Of a DNA stretch of 64,000 nucleotides, positions 11,529 to 21,876 are shown in pieces. The translations under genes and the position numbers were made by a program. Position 1 is the stretch's first letter, and each line of letters begins with the position of its first letter. Source of the stretch: Allodiplogaster sudhausi (Eukaryota; Nematoda; Chromadorea; Rhabditida; Diplogasteridae); the NCBI GenBank assembly GCA_945643635.1, contig CALZFC010000090.1, positions 1,075,001 through 1,139,000 of the forward strand. The letters run 5' to 3'. The notes beneath the pieces are model-generated. The model worked only from the letters and a program-made list of their open reading frames with translations, did no database searches and had not been told where the DNA came from.

Positions 11529-12637
11529 CTATGAAGGAAACCAACTGTTTATCGATATAGAAAAGTCGATACCAATGAAAAAAAAACAAGATGAAACAGA
11601 AAATTCGGTGTAAAATAAGAAGATAAGTGGATTATAATTAGAAATGGAATGGATCGAAATCAACAAATCAAATAGGCATAGAGAGAATAAGGGTAGAGAG
11701 GAATCCGGAGCGACACACTCATTGTCCGCTAAGCCGAGCATGAGAATCCTCTCTAGCAGCGACGACCTCATCTTGTCCGACAATTCACCGAACTCCTTCT
11801 TTCCACGCAACATCTTGGCTTGGATGAAAGTCGCGATCGAGTCGAAGCAGAGAACCTGAAGAACAGAATAGCTACGATATTCGCCTGCTTCCTCAGCTGC
11901 TAAAATGCCAAACAACCATTTAAAGAGGCTTTTCAGGGACCGTAACAACTACCGTAATCCTCCAGAAACCAATATTGTATATAATATATGGTATTGTATG
12001 AAAGAAGAAGAAAACAAGACCTAAAGGCGCGAAAGGCCGAAGCGGTCGGCGTAGAGAAGTTTCTTCTCGAGTGGCAGCTCGTTGCCGGCCGGGCCACACA
12101 AGAACGCCTCGCACTCGCGCATCACGACTTCAGCGTTGAAGCGATCGCCCAGCGAGAGAAGGCAATCGAGGGTGGCAGCTGAAAGAACACCAACAGAGAG
12201 CCAATTTTTGTTACTTGCAAGTAAATTTAGTGAACAACAATGTGATACTTTTGAGAGCTTTAGAGACAAACTTCATTATCCCATATATAATACGTTTCAC
12301 CAGAACAAACACACAATCATACCAATTCAGGCCGGCGATCGAGTGAATTGGCGACTTTGCCCCGTCCTCAGGCCGCCCAGCTTGGCAACATCAAGTCGAA
12401 TGGTCCCCACAGCAACTGCTGCAGAAGAAAGAAACAAGTAGCTTGACAAGGTTCTCTAATTGCCTTCTCAAATTAATTCTATAACTATCAAGAACAAGGA
12501 ACGTCGAATCTATGTTGAAAAAAAAACACAGAGCCAGCTCGAAAAACTTGGAGATTTTCAACTATATACGTGCTTTGCTTTGAAAGTGTTTCTGACACCG
12601 AAAAATATTGATATAATTGATCTGGTTCACCTTGCAT
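11529..12637 (-). pseudogene. MATH-BTB unit 4, internally deleted remnant
   Basis: A start codon (12,635-12,637), the first MATH exon (about 12,326-12,415) and only the last two exons remain. The middle MATH, linker and BTB exons are gone: sequence near 12,207 jumps from the intron after the 158-nt exon directly into the intron after the first MATH exon. The first MATH exon has a frame-shifting loss near 12,365. The exon at 12,027-12,180 ends in TAG where sisters have CAG. The normal stop at 11,730-11,732 reads TTA, so the last exon stays open about 67 codons further to 11,529. This is a deletion remnant from recombination between introns. Confidence 0.8.
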
Positions 12638-12979
12638 CTTCTCGCTGCTGCTGCAAGAACTTCTCGAATCGACCTGCGAAGAACGGAAACAAAGTCAATG
12701 ACAATGCGGCATTAAATGACAGAAGTAGGTAATCTTCCTGCGAAAAGAACCATGGCAGGCATAGCAATTCTTAATATTAAAAAGAAAAAAATTTATCGAA
12801 TGTGAACAGAATTGCGATATCATAACGGAAACGCAAAACTTAATTGTCAATAACAGGAAGAAAAGATTTTCGATGCAATATAAAAGCCGTGCGTATGGGA
12901 ATTCAGCATCGATTGGATCAAGAGTAATAGACAGAATATATATAGAGATATGGAGAGAGGGAAGAGAGCGAGGGAATAT

Positions 12980-13052
12980 AAAGAGACTGATGAGAGAGTG
13001 AGAGAGTGTGAGAGAGAGAGAGTGGGAGAGAGAGAAGAGAGAGAGAGAGTGG

Positions 13053-13107
<55 letters not shown>

Positions 13108-13108
13108 C
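12980..13108. repeat. (AG)n tract in spacer upstream of unit 5 stop
   Basis: GA-rich run with interspersed GTGAGAG units, in the same spacer position as the tract at 4,255. It gives long artefactual Ser/Leu-rich reading frames on the other strand. Confidence 0.8.
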
Positions 13109-13289
13109 TAGTCGAGCATGAGAATCCGCTCGAGCAGTTATTAATTCGTCTCCAGCGAGAAAAATTCTGTGAAAATAAAAACCTAGCGGATGACAATTCG
13201 ACATGGAATAGATTAAAAGCAAAAGATAAAATAGGGATAGAGAAAATGAGAGGCAAAGATGAAGCCGGACCACCAAACTCATGGCCAAC

Positions 13290-13572
13290 TCAGCGGAGCA
13301 TGAGAATCCTCTCCAGCAGTGACGACCTCATCTTGTCCGACAATTCACCGAATTCCTTCTTTCCTTGCAACATCTTGGCCTCGTTGAACGTCGTGATCGA
13401 GTCGAAGCAGAGAACCTTAAGAGCAGAATCATTTAATAGTTACAATATTCGCGAGGCATGTCAAGGAACCTTGAAAACTACCGTAATCATCAATAAAAGA
13501 ATATTACATGTAATGTATTATAGAAGGAGAACATAAGACCTGAAGGCGCGAGAAGCCGAAGCGGTCGGCATA

Positions 13573-13648
<76 letters not shown>

Positions 13649-15379
13649 GTACATAATGTACCGTATTCCATTAAAGAAGGAGAACATTAGACCTGAAGTC
13701 GCGAGAGGCCGAAGCGGTCGGCATAGTGAAGTTTCTTCTCGAGTGGCAGTTCGTTGCCGGCCGGCCCACACAAGAACGCCTCGCACTCGCGCATCACGAC
13801 TTCAGCGTTGAAGCGATCGCCCAGCGAGAGAAGGCAATCGATGGTGGCAGCTGAAAGAACACCAAATGAGAACCAATAACAACCGAGTTTGGAGAGAGAG
13901 GAGAATGTCAAAGAGTGGTAGTGATATTGAGAGAAATAGATAAATAAATAGACACAGAGAAAAGTGATGCCTGTGACAGGTTTGCGAGATGGGTAGACAA
14001 CGTGGAGGAACTCAACGAACTCGTCGAAGTCGAGGTCCTCCAACGGGATCTCCTTCTTGTTCTTCTCGACAAACTCTGAGAAAAACATCGCGCGGAAGAC
14101 GGACGAGTGGACAGCCAGCAACTGAGATCAATTTTAAAGGACATTTCATTTCTAAATTAATGTATTAGATCGATGCTAAAACATGGTTAGAAACAAATGA
14201 AGATACAGAGTGACCAAAATAATGAATAAATGAGTAGAAAAGTAGTTGATGGGGAGGATGAAAGTGGAATAATAAGACAATAAATTTTTTTTAATACATA
14301 AAATAGTCGATAAGTAGTCGATGATAGGATGAAAAGCGGAATAATAAGTAAAATAGATACAAAAGGAAATAAATAAGATCCCCCACCTCCTTGCTCACGT
14401 AGACACGCTTCTCACCAATGACCAGAGCGACAATGGGGATGTCCGGGTGAGGAATCGTGAAGTCAACGAGGGATGTCAGGCTGGGAGCAGTGGAAACATC
14501 TCTGAATCAAGCAACTATGTTATACATGAGATAAATTGTAGATAAAGGCGGTATAAAATAATTAGAATCTTGAATTACTTTATCATAACAACGATCAAAT
14601 ATAATTATTGGCAAATGACCTAATATAATAAAAAAAAGAAATATCTCTTAATATAGAAATGTTAGCCTTTAAAATGTAAGCAAACTAAATTCTGAGGGAT
14701 AAAGAATCAGAGGAAAAATAGAAACATACTGGACGCCAACGACATTCTTGACTGTTACGATGACAACAACGTCATACGGGGCAAGTTCGTAAGCATTGAA
14801 GATGTCGTTCCACTCGAGGCTGGGCGCGCTGTCATCTCCAGTCGGGAACGTTTCCGTAATCTGACATTAAACAACACTTTTTCCGCTACCCTATCTCTCG
14901 CTGCCATGCCCTCTGTCTCTCTCATTCGCGTGTGATCTCTCTCTCTCTCTCTGTCTCTCTCTCTCTCTCTCAATGACTCTTGTACCTTCCCGCTCATATG
15001 CTCACCGTGCCACTGTCCCGCTCCTCGCCGTTCTTCAGAAGCTTGAATTTGATGTCAGCTCGCAGCTCCAGCCCGCTCTTTCCGAGTTGCAATGGACGGA
15101 GACCTCAAGGTTCGCGTAACCCGAAGGCGAGACCCAATTTTCGGCCTCAGTGACCTCATAAGACGAAATATTTAATAAATTATTTTCCCCCTTGTAAGAA
15201 AAAAAGTCTACAATAACCTAAGGAAAATTTTTTATGACTTGCAAGTAAATTTAGTGAACAATAATGTGATACTTTCGAGAGTTTTAGAAACAACTTTCAT
15301 TATCCCAACTATAATTCACGTTTCACCAGAACAAACACACAATCACACCAATTCAGACCGGCGATCGAGTGAATGGCCG
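13290..15379 (-). pseudogene. MATH-BTB unit 5, truncated and frame-shifted
   Basis: Last exon 13,290 (TGA) to about 13,415; C-terminal exon about 13,692-13,851; BTB about 13,973-14,123; linker about 14,389-14,503; third MATH exon about 14,729-14,862 with a net 9-base in-frame loss in its VVIEATVTV core; second MATH exon about 15,006-15,140 with one base missing after the Cys-Glu codons, causing an early TGA, and without its usual CAG acceptor. The first MATH exon is cut at about 15,379, where the sequence switches into intron DNA of another copy. A 37-bp fragment of the C-terminal exon is duplicated at 13,538-13,574 beside a TA microsatellite. Confidence 0.8.
13574..13648. repeat. (TA)n microsatellite inside a duplicated exon fragment
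   Basis: About 75 bp of TA interrupted once by CATA. It separates a broken exon fragment (13,538-13,574) from a second, complete copy of the same exon starting near 13,692. Confidence 0.9.
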
Positions 15380-15516
15380 ACATTTACAAATTTAACTTTT
15401 CGATCAATTCTAAAACATGCTTAGAAACAAAGGAAGATACAGAGTGACCAAAAACAATGAATAAATGGGTAGAAAAGTAGTTGATGGGGAGAATGAAAGA
15501 GGAATAATAAGATAAG

Positions 15517-15845
15517 TTTAATTACCCAAGTTTGAGACTGTCCCGAGATGTCTCTGCGTAGTCTGTCGTTTGTGGCAGCCGGAGCCGCAGCTGTGCTTCT
15601 GATGCGCCGTATCTTCGCTGTGCCCGGCGGGCCTGCTGCCACTACCGAGCCACTGAATGAAAGCGGCTACTCTCCAACCGAGGCGGCCGAGAAGAACGGC
15701 CCTTGCCCACACAGGACGAGGACAAGCTGTCCAAGGAGACGATAAACTGCGAGGAGAAGGAGGAGAATGACAAGATGGACGAGGAGAAGAAGGCCGACGA
15801 GAAGAAGGCCGACGAGAAGAAGGCCGACGAGAAGAAGGCCGACTT
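15517..15845 (+). pseudogene. Captured gene fragment with KKADE repeats
   Basis: Sequence unrelated to the array begins near 15,517 and ends exactly where linker-exon sequence resumes (TTCTCACCAATGACC). On the plus strand, ATG 15,548 opens a short frame with a hydrophobic N-terminus (SFVAAGAAAVLLMRR), like a signal anchor. A frame change near 15,695 leads to a Glu/Lys-rich tail with four tandem copies of a 15-bp unit coding EKKAD. It looks like the 5' part of another gene pasted into the exon, with one frameshift. I do not recognise the parent gene. Confidence 0.5.
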
Positions 15846-16261
15846 CTCACCAATGACCAGAGCGACGCCAGGGATGTCCGGGTGAGGAATCGTGAAGTCA
15901 ACGAGGGATGTCAGGCTGGGAGCAGTGGAAACATCTCTGAATCAAGCAACTATGTTATACAGGAGATAAAGCCGGCATAAAATAATTAGAAAATAATCTT
16001 GAATTACTTTATCATAACAACTATCAAATAGAATTATTAGCAAACGATCAAATATAATCAAAAAGAAATAAAAAAAATTAAATTCCGAGGGAAAAAAGAA
16101 TCAGAGGAAAAAGAGAAACATACTGGACGCCAACGACATTCTTGACTGTTACAGTCGCCTCAATGACAACGCCGTAATCCAGGAGAAGGTCGTGAATACT
16201 GAAGATGTCCTTCCACACGTAGCCATCTCCAGTCGGGAACGTTTCCGTAACCTGATATTGA

Positions 16262-16332
16262 GCGGATGTATCTCAGTGGTAGAGCAGGCAACTCATGAAT
16301 AGGTGGTCCCGGGTTCGAATCCTGGTGTCTCA
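16262..16332 (+). promoter_or_regulatory. tRNA-like head of the retrotransposon (Pol III A and B boxes)
   Basis: The B box GGTTCGAATCC is perfect. The A box TATCTCAGTGG differs from TRGCNNAGYGG at one base. The T stem pairs (CCGGG with CCTGG around loop TTCGAAT), and the anticodon loop reads CTCATGA, anticodon CAT (Met). The acceptor stem and anticodon stem do not pair well, so this is a tRNA-derived promoter, not a functional tRNA gene. It lies at the element's 5' boundary, so it was mobilised with the element or joined to it before insertion. Confidence 0.65.
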
Positions 16333-16586
16333 ATTTCTCACTCACCCGCTCTCGCCTCTCACTCACCTGCTCTCGCCTCACTCAGAGCTTTCGGTCCGTG
16401 CTCCGCTCCTCTCAAGAGCCGACCCGACTTCCTTCGCGACGCCCCTCGTGCCTGGGGGGCCTAACCCACTTCAACAGGCACCTCAACAGGTTCACCTTCA
16501 TCTTCCGTGACCATCTTTTTCCTGCCCGGCCTTAGCTCTTCCCCTTGGGCCAAGGGCAAAACCGAATTTGATCTATTGGCCCCTTC

Positions 16587-17831
16587 TTGGTTAAGTCATC
16601 ATTCATGCCTGAACCCCTTGATCTCTCTGCTGTCTCCTCTTTTCTCCAGAGCAGAAGGCAGAGAAGGAAGCGCGCCGCAGGGGATAACGACGGCTCCCCC
16701 TCCGCCACCTTGGAGTTGGACGACGTCATCGACTTCCTCGTAGAAGAGCTGTCCGCGCACAAGTCCACCATCGCCTCTCTCTCCTCCTCCGTCTCTTCGC
16801 TCGAGTCCAACGCGGCTATCAAGGACCTGACAATCAGTGAACTCTCCGCGTCCATTCTTGTCCTCACATACAAAATCGAATCATATAACTCACCACTTAC
16901 TGTTGTGCCCCCAAAGCTAATTCCTGCTGCCACTAATGCTTCTGCAAATGTTTCTCATGCCCTTGATGTTGACATGACTCCTTCTGATGAAATCCCCCCT
17001 CTCCACCTCTTCGTCCTCCCCCCCTCCCTGGGACTATTCCCGGGAGACGGACGACGAGATTAGAGACAGACACGAGCGGCGCCGAGCTCTCGTCATCTAT
17101 GGCCTCCCAGTCCAACACGGAAACACCCCCACTCACACTGCTTACTCCTACTTTAACTCTGTCGTTGGCCTTCTGGATACCCTTGGTGTCCCATGTCTCC
17201 CCATCTCTGTCTACCCGCTGGTAGATCACCCCGCCCCAATGCTTCTAACCCTTTGAAAGTGATCCTCCCCACATCCAAGTTCCAGGCGCTCGCCATCTCC
17301 AGATCCCACAAGCTCCGCCACTCTTCTTCCTATTTCAACTATTACATACTCCCCTCGCGCACGTTCGCAGAGCGTGGCATCATCCCCACCCCCCCCCCCC
17401 CCCCCCCCGAAGCTCCCAGACTACTCGCGCTTCTTCGCCAAACCCCCCGGCCATCGCACAGCCCCCACCTGTCGCCCCCTCGCCCCCCTCAATCTCGCGT
17501 GGCCACCCGCCGGCCCTCCCATACTAACACCATCCCCACTCCCCTCTTCTCTAACCCCTCTTACGCCGCCGCTGTGGGCCGCGTACCCACTCCCCCCCCC
17601 CCCTCCATCCCAACCACCTCATCGCGCGTCTTATCTCCCCTCTCTTCCACCTCCTTCTCTCTCTCCCAATCACTTCCAGCCTTTGTCTCCTCTCCTCCCA
17701 TCTACACCAACCCGCCGCCTAACTACCATCCCCCTAACCCCGACTTCACCACTAACAACCGCTTCGCCCCTCTCGCCTCTCTCAATCCCACTCCCCCTTT
17801 CCACTACTACCACCCCCTCCCCCATTTTTAA
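16587..17831 (+). pseudogene. Retrotransposon ORF1 (broken)
   Basis: The first part (16,587-17,063) has a basic stretch (SRRQRRKRAAG) and a heptad-like helix suited to coiled-coil trimerisation. It continues in other frames with an RRM-like piece (RRALVIYGLP near 17,080; AISRSHKLRHSS and YYILPSRTFAE near 17,290-17,370), then a long Pro/Ser/Thr-rich tail containing a run of 19 C (about 17,391-17,408). At least two frame changes separate the parts. ORF1 proteins are RNA-binding chaperones of the retrotransposition complex. Confidence 0.65.
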
Positions 17832-17834
17832 CTA

Positions 17835-20635
17835 GTGCCACTCGCAGGCAAACTAATTCTTCAATATACTCTTTTAATGCCCGTTCTATTGTTAACAAGA
17901 CCCACGAATTATCATCCCTACTTCTCCCGTTCGTTTGCTATCATTGCTATTGTTGAGACATGGCTTACCTCTTCCTTGCCTGACAACTTTCTACTTAACG
18001 GTTCTCCCGATTACTCTATTATCCGCCAAGACCGCACCAGACGCAAAGGCGGCGGTGTTGCCCTGATCTTCCGCTCTTCCATCTCCACCACCACCTTATT
18101 GTCACTTTCTCGCCCCCACGCATTCGAATTGCTCGCAGTCGACGCTAGCCTCAGTAGCGACCTCATCCGCATCATCTTAGTTTATCGCGCTCCCGCTTGC
18201 CCATCTGACGATAACGCTAACCTTGTCAAGCTTCTCACAGATCTCTCCTCTGCTCCTCACCCTACCATTCTTCTTGGCGACTTTAACTACCCGGACATTC
18301 TATGGAACCCTTCCCCACCGGCCACCATTTATTCTCTCTCCCCTTCATCCAGACTCTTCCATGACTTTACTTCCTCGTGTCAAATTGCTCAACTCGCTCC
18401 TTCCCCTACTTGCAACAATCACTTCCTTGACCTCGTCCTATCCAATACTCCCTCCCTTATTACAAATGTCACTCTCTCCCCCTTTCTTTAACTCTGATCA
18501 TTCGGCAATCGAAGCCACCCTCTCTCTGTCTCATTCCGAACACACACATATGTCAGAGACTATGCTAAAGTTGATTACCATGCTGCTTGTCAATTTCTCT
18601 TAGATTATTATTCTTTTTCCGCTCCTTTTCATAGACTTACCGATGTCAACATGATGTATGAATCATTCACATCTGCTCTCCGTGTTCTAGAAGATCTTTT
18701 TGTTCCCTTTAAGAAAGTTTCTTCCCAAGGTGTCCGTCTTCCCAATCACATCCTCCGCCTCAAACGTAAGCGCTATCAATCTTGGCTCAATATGTTAGCC
18801 CTTGACTCTGACTCATCCCGTTCAGCTTATGCTTCAGCCAATGCCCTTTATTGTAAAGCTATGGATAAGTATTCTAGCAACGTAGAGAAACATGTCATTA
18901 AATCCAATAACAAGTCCCTCTTCTTCCGATTCATGCGTAACCGTATATCATCCAAGCCTCGAGGAGTCGACTCCCTCACTTCCCCCTCAGGCTCCTCTTG
19001 TTTCACGGATAAGGATAAGGCCCAACTTTTAGCCGACACCTTCGCTTCTGCCTATACCATTGACAATGGCTCCCTCCCCTTGTTGCCACCCAATCATCGT
19101 GCCCGTCCTCCTTCTGATCTTTCTATAAATTTCCCTCGTCATGAAATCTGTCGTCTCATCCAGTCTTGGAAGAATTCATCTTGCAAAACCCCAGATAACT
19201 TTAATTTGCTTTTTATTAAGAACTTAGCCATCCCCATCTCTGAGGCCCTTGAATATATCTTTGATTATTCCTATGCCACTTCCTCTATCTCCTCAACATG
19301 GAAATCGTCAATAGTTATCCCTATTAAGAAGAAGCAACCTTACTCTGACCCTTCCAACTATCGCCCCATTTCTATAACCTCCCTATTTTCGCGCCTTTTT
19401 GAAAGAATGCTTTGTAGGAAACTCTATTCTTTTTGCAACGATGCACATATTATTCCTGATCAACAATATGGCTTTAGGCCGAAACGCTCCATCGATTTCC
19501 AAATGTTAAGTTGTCTCGAATTATGGACCTCCGCAATGGCAAACTCTCAGTTCACTGATGTAATTTACTTTGATCACGCCCGTGCTTTTGATCGTGTATC
19601 TCACCCCAAGCTTATCCATAAGCTTAGTCTTCTTTCTCTCCCGCCTAAGTGTATTTCTTGGATCGCCTCCTTCCTCAGCAATCGAACCTTTTCTGTCCGC
19701 GTCGCCTCCTCCCTCTCGCCCCCTCTTCCTGTCACTAGCGGAATCCCGCAAGGAACTGATCTTGGTCCTCTCCTTTTTATCCTATTTGCTAGCGACCTTC
19801 CCTCTCTTATCTCTTTACATCATGTACATTCCAGTTGCTTCGCTGACGATCTTAAGATTTTTCGCTCATTTACTAAGTCTTCTTCTAATGCTCCCCTTCA
19901 GGCGGCCATTGACGAAGTCGCATCCTGGGCCAACAAATGGCAACTCCCTCTCGCCCCCCTCAAGTGTTCCGTTCTCCATTTAGGCAAATCAAACCCCAAG
20001 CTACCTTACCACCTTAACGGCGCTCCCCTTAGTGGACAACATACGAGATCTCGGCATCATTATAGACTCTTTCCTTTTCACCCCACTGCGCGCATCTTGC
20101 TAACAAGGCTATAACCAAATGTCACCCCATCATCCGCTACCTCCGTTCCAAAAACAAGGATACCCTTGTTTCCGCTTATACTCTGTACATTCGCCCTTTG
20201 CTCGAATCCTCCGCCATTGTCTTTTCTCCCCGACTTAAGAAAGATATCCTTCGTCTGGAACGCATCCAGAACTATTTTACCCGTTTTATTTTCCGCCGTT
20301 GTTTTGGTTACAGCAATCGCGCTGATATTCCTAACCCTGCTACCCGTAACAAGGCTCTTTCCCTCCCCTCTCTCTTATCTCGCAGACAACATGCTGATTT
20401 TACACTTGCGCGTCGTCTTGTATTTGGCCACAGGCGTATCTCTGATAGCGTTCCCCATTATTTCCATTTTCGTAACTCACGTACCCGCGGCCTTTCCTTC
20501 ATCCTTGCTTACCCATCCACTCGCTCCTCCGTTCGTAACCATTCGTTTTTCATCAGATCCGCGAAAGCTTTCAACAGCCTGACCAAGCACTCACCTCCCG
20601 CCTCCCTCTCCTCCCCATCTGCGATCCCATTGCAA
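17835..20635 (+). pseudogene. Retrotransposon ORF2: AP-like endonuclease and reverse transcriptase (broken)
   Basis: Endonuclease signatures in order: FNARSIVNK (about 17,870), AIVETWL, RKGGGVALIF, ILLGDFNY, and SDHSAIEA (about 18,500). Frame changes fall near 17,930 and 18,485. The reverse transcriptase (18,651-20,114) has YRPISITSLFSRLFE, QYGFRPKRS, motif A YFDHARAFDRV, motif B SGIPQGTDLGPLLF and the catalytic FADD box (about 19,842). A frame change near 20,040 leads to the C-terminal part (LLESSAIVFSP, ERIQNYFTRF, LSRRQHADFTLARR). The enzyme would nick target DNA and prime reverse transcription. At least three frameshifts make it inactive. Confidence 0.85.
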
Positions 20636-21128
20636 TAGCCCACATATACTGTATTTTCATCATATGTACTGTATCTTCTTATGTATACCATACCATCCAT
20701 TGCTTTATCACTTATACACATATCTTGATTAACACGTGGCAGCAGCACGTAAATAAATCAATCAATCAACACTTCTTTCACTACCCTATTTCTTGCTGTC
20801 ATGCCCTCTGTCTATCTCATTCGCGTGTGATCTCTCTCTCTCTCACTCTCAATGTCTCTTCTCGATCCCGCTCCTATACTCACCGTGCCAATGTAAATCT
20901 CCTCGCCATTCTTCAGAAGCTTGAATTTGATGTCAGCCTCGCAGCTCCAGCCCGCTCCTTCGGAGTTGCAATGGACCTTCTTCGCAGTCAGTTCAGCGTC
21001 AATGTGCCTGCAAAGCGGCTTTATTAGACTAGAATATTTAATAAATTATCGTCCCCCTTATAACAAGAAAAGTCTATAATTACTTAAGGAAAATTATTTT
21101 GTTAATGCAAGTAAATTTAGTGAACAAC

Positions 21129-21293
21129 CAGTGCTGAAATAGTGCCTGCCTCTTTACTTGGGCCGGGGTTACAAACGGTAAAACGGCTAGCACGGTAAAT
21201 ACTGTTTTAAAAAATAGTTCCGGGCCATCGGCCGGGGACTATTTTTTAAAGCGCTGAAATATGTCTGTAAAAAACAGACATATTTCAGCACTT
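21129..21293. mobile_element. hAT-like MITE, 165 bp
   Basis: Flanked by the perfect 8-bp repeat TGAACAAC (21,121-21,128 and 21,294-21,301). It starts CAGTGCTGAAATAG and ends TATTTCAGCACTT. Sister introns contain a single TGAACAACAATG, confirming the insertion. Its left half (GGGCCGGGGTTACAAACGG) matches the left end of the 3-kb element at 30,967 and the fragment ending at 52,220, so it belongs to the same family. Confidence 0.88.
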
Positions 21294-21876
21294 TGAACAA
21301 CAATGTGATACTTTTGAGAGCTTTAGAAACAACTTTCATTATCCTAACTATAACAGAACAAAAACGCAATCATGCCAATTCAGGCCGGCGATCGAGTGAT
21401 TGGCCGACGTTGCCCTCGTCCTCAGGGAGCCCAGCCTTGCGACATCAACTCGAATGGTATCAGCATAATTGTCAACAACGGGAAGAAAAGATTTTTCGAT
21501 GCATATAAAAGCCGAGTGGATGGGAATTCAGCATCGATTGAATTAAAAGTAATAGACATAATATAGATAAAGATACAGAGAGAGAGGGAAAAGAGAGAGG
21601 GGAATATGAAGAGATTGATGTGAGAGAGAGAGAGAGAGAGAGACTAGTGGAGCATGAGAATCCGCTCGAGCAGTTATTAATTGTTCTCCAGCGAGAAAAA
21701 TTCAGTGAAAATAAAAACCGAGCGGATGACTATTCGACATGGAATAGATTAAAAGCAAAAGATAAAATAGGGATAGAGAAAATGAGAGGCAAAGATGAAG
21801 CCGGACCACCATACTCATGGCCAACTTAGCGGAGCTTGAGAATCCTCTCCATTAGCGACAACTTCATTTTGTCCGA

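Larger units (their letters stand above)
16262..20767 (+). mobile_element. Non-LTR retrotransposon (CR1/Jockey-like), 4.5 kb, with tRNA-like 5' end
   Basis: The element interrupts a MATH-BTB intron: sister introns read GACATTGAACAACACTT, here split after GATATTGA and resumed at CAACACTTC. It starts with a tRNA-like sequence, followed by an ORF1 with a proline-rich C-terminus and an ORF2 with endonuclease and reverse transcriptase, and ends in AATAAATCAATCAATCAA, a short tandem tail typical of several non-LTR clades. No obvious target-site duplication is visible. All ORFs carry frameshifts, so the copy is dead. The clade assignment is by motif style only. Confidence 0.85.
15380..21460 (-). pseudogene. 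MATH-BTB unit 6, chimeric remnant interrupted by a LINE and a MITE
   Basis: Only the upstream half survives: part of the first MATH exon (about 21,385-21,456, its 5' edge cut at a junction to spacer DNA), a shortened second MATH exon (about 20,887-21,007, roughly 40 nt shorter than normal), a third MATH exon (about 16,125-16,254), and the 3'-most part of the linker exon (about 15,845-15,950). The BTB and C-terminal exons are missing, because the intron after the linker exon joins straight to unit 5's first MATH exon near 15,380. The linker exon's donor half was replaced by the foreign segment at 15,517-15,845. A retrotransposon (16,262-20,767) and a MITE (21,129-21,293) sit in its introns. 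Confidence 0.75.

Noticed and set aside
13538..13574. An extra functional exon in unit 5
   Set aside because: Only the 3' 37 bp of the exon are present, and it runs into TA repeats with no acceptor.
16262..16332. A functional tRNA-Met gene
   Set aside because: The acceptor and anticodon stems do not pair and it is part of a retrotransposon insertion, so only its promoter boxes are credible.
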